Assembly: GCF_900142735.1 (NCBI RefSeq)
Contig: NZ_FRBY01000001.1
Coordinates: 806,001-870,000, forward strand
Reading direction: 5' to 3'
Length of the DNA stretch: 64,000 nucleotides
Origin: Flavobacterium saccharophilum
GTDB lineage: Bacteria > Bacteroidota > Bacteroidia > Flavobacteriales > Flavobacteriaceae
Shown here: one piece after another, positions 61,301 to 64,000 of the stretch
Position numbering within the stretch: position 1 is the stretch's first letter
Layout: every line of letters begins with the position of its first letter
Made by a program: the position numbers and the translations under genes
The notes under the pieces: model-generated
Database searches by the model: none
Seen by the model: only the letters and a program-made list of their open reading frames with translations
What the model was told of the DNA's origin: nothing

Positions 61301-62886
61301 TAATGCTTTTGTCGCAGTCGCTGGCTGACTTTACAAAAGGTGAGGCCGACGTTTTGCGTAAAGCGATGGGTAAGAAACAAAAGGATGTACTTGATAAAAT
61401 GAAGCCTAAGTTTGTTGAGCAAGCATCGGCAAAAGGCCATGATGCAAAGGTTTTAGAGAAAATCTGGAAAGACTGGGAAGCATTTGCGAGTTATGCCTTC
61501 AACAAATCGCACTCGACTTGTTATGCCTGGATTGCGTATCAAACAGCTTATTTAAAAGCGCATTATCCAGCAGAATATATGGCCGCGGTACTTTCGAATA
61601 ATATGAACGATATCAAGCAGGTTTCGTTTTTCATGGAAGAATGTAAGCGAATGGGCTTACAGGTTTTAGGTCCGGATGTAAACGAATCGTATTATAAATT
61701 TACTGTAAACGATAGTTATGCTGTTCGTTTTGGAATGGGCGCTATTAAAGGAGTTGGTTCCGGAGCTGTAGCAACAATTGTAGAAAACAGAAAGGACGGA
61801 AGATATAAATCGATTTTTGATTTAGCGAAACGTATTGATTTGCGTGCAGCCAATAAAAAAGCAATTGAAAACTTAGCATTAGCAGGAGGTTTTGATTCTT
61901 TTGAAGGGACAACCAGAGCACAATATTTTCATGATGATGGTGACGGAATTACCTTTTATGAAAAGGCGATGCGTTATGGATCGAAGTTTCAGGAAAATGA
62001 AAATTCATCTCAGGTAAGTTTATTTGGTGAAGCCAGCGAAGTGCAAATAGCAGAACCTGTTGTACCCCCATGTGAAGACTGGAGTACCATGGAAAAATTA
62101 GCGAAGGAAAAAGAAGTTGTCGGGATTTATATTTCGGGACATCCTTTGGACGATTTTAGGTTTGAGATGAAATACTTCTGCAACGCCCGATTAGAAGCGC
62201 TGAAAAGTATGAATGAATATGTGGGGAAAAATCTAAATTTTGCCGGAATTATTAATAATGTGCAGCACCGTGTAGCCAAAAACGGAAAAGGCTGGGCGGT
62301 ATTTAATTTAGAAGGATATGATGAAAGTTATGAGTTTAAGATTTTTGGTGAAGAATATTTAAAGTTCAGGCATTTCCTGATTCAGAATAACTTTGCTTAT
62401 TTGAAGATTTTAATAAAAGATGGCTGGGTAAATCACGATACAGGTAAAAAGTCTGATCCAAGACTGACATTTGTTGAGGTTAGACAATTACAGGATGTAT
62501 TGGAGGCTTTTGCAAAAAAATTGATACTGTTGTTGAATATTAAAGATTTACAAACAGATTTTATTCATACGCTGAGTCATTTGTTTAATGCTTATAAAGG
62601 AGATAATTCGGTGACTTTTGAAATCATGGAATTAGAAAAAATAAAACGTTTGGTTGAGGTTGAAACCAATACTGATTTTGAAGAAACCGAAGAGGCTGTC
62701 TTTGTAGATGAAAGCGAAGATACAGATTCACCATTAGAAGAAACTAAAATTCAGGAAGTAAAAGAGGTTGAGGAAATTAAGGTAGTAACCAAACTGACAA
62801 TGCCGAGCAGAAGATTAAAAGTAAGGATTTCGACAGAGTTATTGCAGGAATTAGAAAAACTTCAGATAAATTTTAAACTGAATTAA
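58348..62886 (+). CDS. dnaE: DNA polymerase III subunit alpha with fused 3'-5' exonuclease
   Basis: A 1512-residue replicative polymerase. Residues 1-180 form a DEDDh exonuclease (FDTETTG at 5-10, NLGFDVNIM, and AHNATADVEAT near 168), so proofreading is fused to the polymerase. The PHP domain starts near 260 (HLHNHTQFSVLQS). The catalytic acids are in MPDIDIDFDDEGR at about 686-697, the finger and thumb follow (LYRPGPLEYIPSF), and an OB-fold lies near 1295 (NFAGIINNVQHRVAKNGKGW). The C-terminal part is acidic, ending in a short helix. I chose the ATG at 58348; 20 upstream codons are open but come from repeat DNA and precede the conserved MYLIFDTETTG. Confidence 0.95.
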   Translation: MYLIFDTETTGLPKRWDAPITDSDNWPRCIQIAWQLHDEMGQLIEHQDYLVKPDGFNIPYDAERIHGISTELAEADGITLAEVLEKFNIALSKTKFIVGQNLGFDVNIMGAEFHRMGVDSPMSTMPVLDTCTEVTASLLQLPGGRGGRFKLPTLTELHSYLFNKPFAEAHNATADVEATTRCFLELIRREVFTKEELDVPKDYFKEFQERNPQEFPLIGLKHINLKAASDKIREQLKALESTGKETTVSHSEREDFKAAKYAHLHNHTQFSVLQSTIGIGNIVAATAKNGMPAVAMTDTGNMMGAFHFVSAVMNHNKAASGKNKALVEAGEEPTETEIKPIVGCEFNVCENHLDKSKKDNGNQVVLLAKNKAGYHNLAKMSSIAFTDGFYYVPRIDRNIIEKYKGDIMVLSGNLYGEIQSKILNIGENQAEEALIWWKEQFGDDFYLEVMRHNQEDENRVNKTLIEFSKKHNVKLIATNNTYYLNKEDANAHDILLCVKDGEKQATPIGRGRGYRYGLPNQEYYYKSEEEMKKLFSDLPEAIINIQEIVDKVEGYSLYRDVLLPKFDIPEEFVVAEDEADGGVRGENKYLRHLTMEGAKRRYGEITESIQERLDFELLTISNSGYPGYFLIVQDFIAEARKMDVSVGPGRGSAAGSAVAYCLGITNIDPIKYDLLFERFLNPDRVSMPDIDIDFDDEGRGRVMDYVINKYGKNQVAQIITYGKMATKSAIRDTARVLDLPLFEADRIAKLIPAMMPSKWNLARFISENEDEVKKALRSDEFDNVKELIAIANEDDLAGETIQQAKILEGSMRNTGIHACGVIITPSDITNFVPVTTAKDSDLYVTQFDNSVAESAGLLKMDFLGLKTLTLIKDTVKLVKYRTNIDLDPDTFPIDDPETYALFQRGETVGIFQYESPGMQKYMKDLKPTVFGDLIAMNALYRPGPLEYIPSFVRRKNGDEEIKYDLDACEEYLGETYGITVYQEQVMLLSQSLADFTKGEADVLRKAMGKKQKDVLDKMKPKFVEQASAKGHDAKVLEKIWKDWEAFASYAFNKSHSTCYAWIAYQTAYLKAHYPAEYMAAVLSNNMNDIKQVSFFMEECKRMGLQVLGPDVNESYYKFTVNDSYAVRFGMGAIKGVGSGAVATIVENRKDGRYKSIFDLAKRIDLRAANKKAIENLALAGGFDSFEGTTRAQYFHDDGDGITFYEKAMRYGSKFQENENSSQVSLFGEASEVQIAEPVVPPCEDWSTMEKLAKEKEVVGIYISGHPLDDFRFEMKYFCNARLEALKSMNEYVGKNLNFAGIINNVQHRVAKNGKGWAVFNLEGYDESYEFKIFGEEYLKFRHFLIQNNFAYLKILIKDGWVNHDTGKKSDPRLTFVEVRQLQDVLEAFAKKLILLLNIKDLQTDFIHTLSHLFNAYKGDNSVTFEIMELEKIKRLVEVETNTDFEETEEAVFVDESEDTDSPLEETKIQEVKEVEEIKVVTKLTMPSRRLKVRISTELLQELEKLQINFKLN

Positions 62887-63032
62887 ATTTTAACAGTTAA
62901 ATTTTAGAATTATGTAAAATTTTTATGTTAAAAATATGCATGCATAATACTTTTTTAGTAATATTGCCCGAAATTACAACGTTTTCGTTCCAAGTCTAAC
63001 TTTGCAAACCAAAAAAATATGTTAAAATATTT

Positions 63033-63040
63033 TATGTTTG
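63033..63040 (+). promoter_or_regulatory. -7 box of the last gene
   Basis: TATGTTTG fits TAnnTTTG and lies 23 bases before the ATG at 63064. Confidence 0.5.
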
Positions 63041-63063
63041 CATAAATTAATTAAATCAGAATT

Positions 63064-64000
63064 ATGAAAAAGAACCTATTTTTATTAGGATTATTAGTTT
63101 GCTCTATGGCCACAATGGCGCAAACAGAAAAAGCAGATAAGCCAGAAAGCTGGTATTTTAAATTAGGCGGATCTTATTTCAACCAAACTGCTTCGACTGA
63201 ATTTCCAGAAGTAGGAGGTCAGGCACCAAACAGAGATGTTTATGAAGGTACTTTAACAAATAATAAATTGGTTTCAAGAGAGGCTATTACAGGTTCTTTT
63301 GGACAAGGTTTCAGATCTGGAATTACTGCTGGTTACCGTTTTTCTACTCGTTTAGGAGTTGAGATGTCTGCTAACTACTATATTAGTAATAGCAAAACAA
63401 TGGCGCAAACTACTGATAGACTTTATGGTTTTAACCCTGCAAATAACGTAGCTACTTACATCAGTTTCACAGCAGATGGGCAAATTAAAGCTTTTGATTT
63501 AGCACCAGCTATTGTAATGTTTTTAGGTGAGGCTCATGGTTTTGAACCTTACACTAAAGTTGGAGTTATTGTTCCAATTCACGGTACATTAGATATTAAA
63601 ACTGATAGAGAATTAGTATCTTATGTTGGTAATAATGTAGTAAGCACATCTAATATTTACTCTAAAGATGTAGTAAAACCAAATCCAACAATTGGATTTA
63701 TGGCTGCTTTAGGTACATCTTATAAATTAGGAAAACACATTTCTGCTTTTGCTGAATTGGAATACCGTAACTTTACTGTACACGGAAAAACTAAAGAAAC
63801 TACAGAATATACAGTGAATGGACAAGATGCTTTAGCAACTAGAACTACTGCTCAAATTCATACAAATTATCACGAAAAATTAGATGTAAATTCTAATAAC
63901 CCTTTGTTCAATCCTAATACAACAACAACAACAGACGCGACAGATACTACACGTCCAAATGATGCAATGGACGAATTAAGTTCTTATGTTGGAATCTCAG
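63064..64000 (+). CDS. Outer-membrane beta-barrel protein (3' end outside window)
   Basis: At least 312 residues, open to the window edge. The signal peptide is at residues 1-19 (MKKNLFLLGLLVCSMATMA). The mature part alternates short amphipathic strands: SWYFKLGGSYFNQTAS, GFRSGITAGYRFSTRLG, VEMSANYYIS, and KHISAFAELEYRNF. This resembles small OmpA-like or OprF-like porin barrels of Bacteroidota. Glycine-aromatic strand ends and Thr/Asn-rich loops fit a surface-exposed barrel of about 8 or more strands. The product cannot be named more closely; it is unrelated in size and layout to the TonB-like barrels elsewhere here. Confidence 0.82.
   Translation, partial: MKKNLFLLGLLVCSMATMAQTEKADKPESWYFKLGGSYFNQTASTEFPEVGGQAPNRDVYEGTLTNNKLVSREAITGSFGQGFRSGITAGYRFSTRLGVEMSANYYISNSKTMAQTTDRLYGFNPANNVATYISFTADGQIKAFDLAPAIVMFLGEAHGFEPYTKVGVIVPIHGTLDIKTDRELVSYVGNNVVSTSNIYSKDVVKPNPTIGFMAALGTSYKLGKHISAFAELEYRNFTVHGKTKETTEYTVNGQDALATRTTAQIHTNYHEKLDVNSNNPLFNPNTTTTTDATDTTRPNDAMDELSSYVGIS

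Overview
The window looks like chromosomal DNA of a Flavobacterium-type member of the Bacteroidota. The DNA is AT-rich. Promoters fit the TAnnTTTG pattern of that phylum. Several protein families are characteristic of it: a type A T9SS sorting domain on a giant SprB-repeat protein, five GLPGLI proteins, TonB-like outer-membrane barrels, DUF6252 and DUF3050 proteins, and a DnaE with a fused proofreading exonuclease. Intergenic gaps hold several short repeat families, some of which extend open frames upstream of the true start codons. No plasmid, phage, IS transposase or CRISPR signature was seen.

Layout. 1-2589: 3' part of an RND efflux permease. 2746-8133: a 1795-residue secreted adhesin-like protein with about 20 SprB repeats. 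8.3-10.5 kb: retropepsin-like protease, small-gene remnants, an ECF sigma factor and its membrane TPR partner. 10.8-14.2 kb: two tandem S41 peptidases. 14.4-17.4 kb: TatD nuclease, acyltransferase, asparaginase. 17.5-24 kb: MFS/LysR divergent pair, tRNA-Ser(GGA), GNAT, SGNH lipoprotein, DUF3050 and a glutaryl-CoA-dehydrogenase-like enzyme. 24.0-28.5 kb: three tandem TPR membrane proteins, of which only the first keeps an AraC-type DNA-binding domain.

28.7-37.9 kb is the most distinctive region: a peptide maturation and export cluster. It has short leader-peptide precursors (one divergent without cysteine, one with two Cys, one with six Cys), a membrane protein fusing a degenerate C39-like domain, a VKOR domain and a thioredoxin fold, a C39-peptidase ABC exporter and an HlyD adaptor. 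An S41 peptidase and a CarboxypepD_reg protein follow. The likely logic is oxidative folding of Cys-rich peptides coupled to leader cleavage and type I-like export.

37.9-41.7 kb is housekeeping: tRNA methyltransferase, four-helix-bundle protein, RimM, ribosomal protein S16, DUF6252 lipoprotein and an RRM protein. 41.7-46.8 kb and 52.8-58.1 kb are two similarly organised modules of GLPGLI proteins, an outer-membrane barrel and a small secreted peptide (frameshifted in the second). Between them, 46.8-52.3 kb is a leucine/isoleucine operon, leuC-leuD-methyltransferase-citramalate-synthase-like-leuB. 58.3-62.9 kb is dnaE, and an outer-membrane protein gene runs off the right edge.
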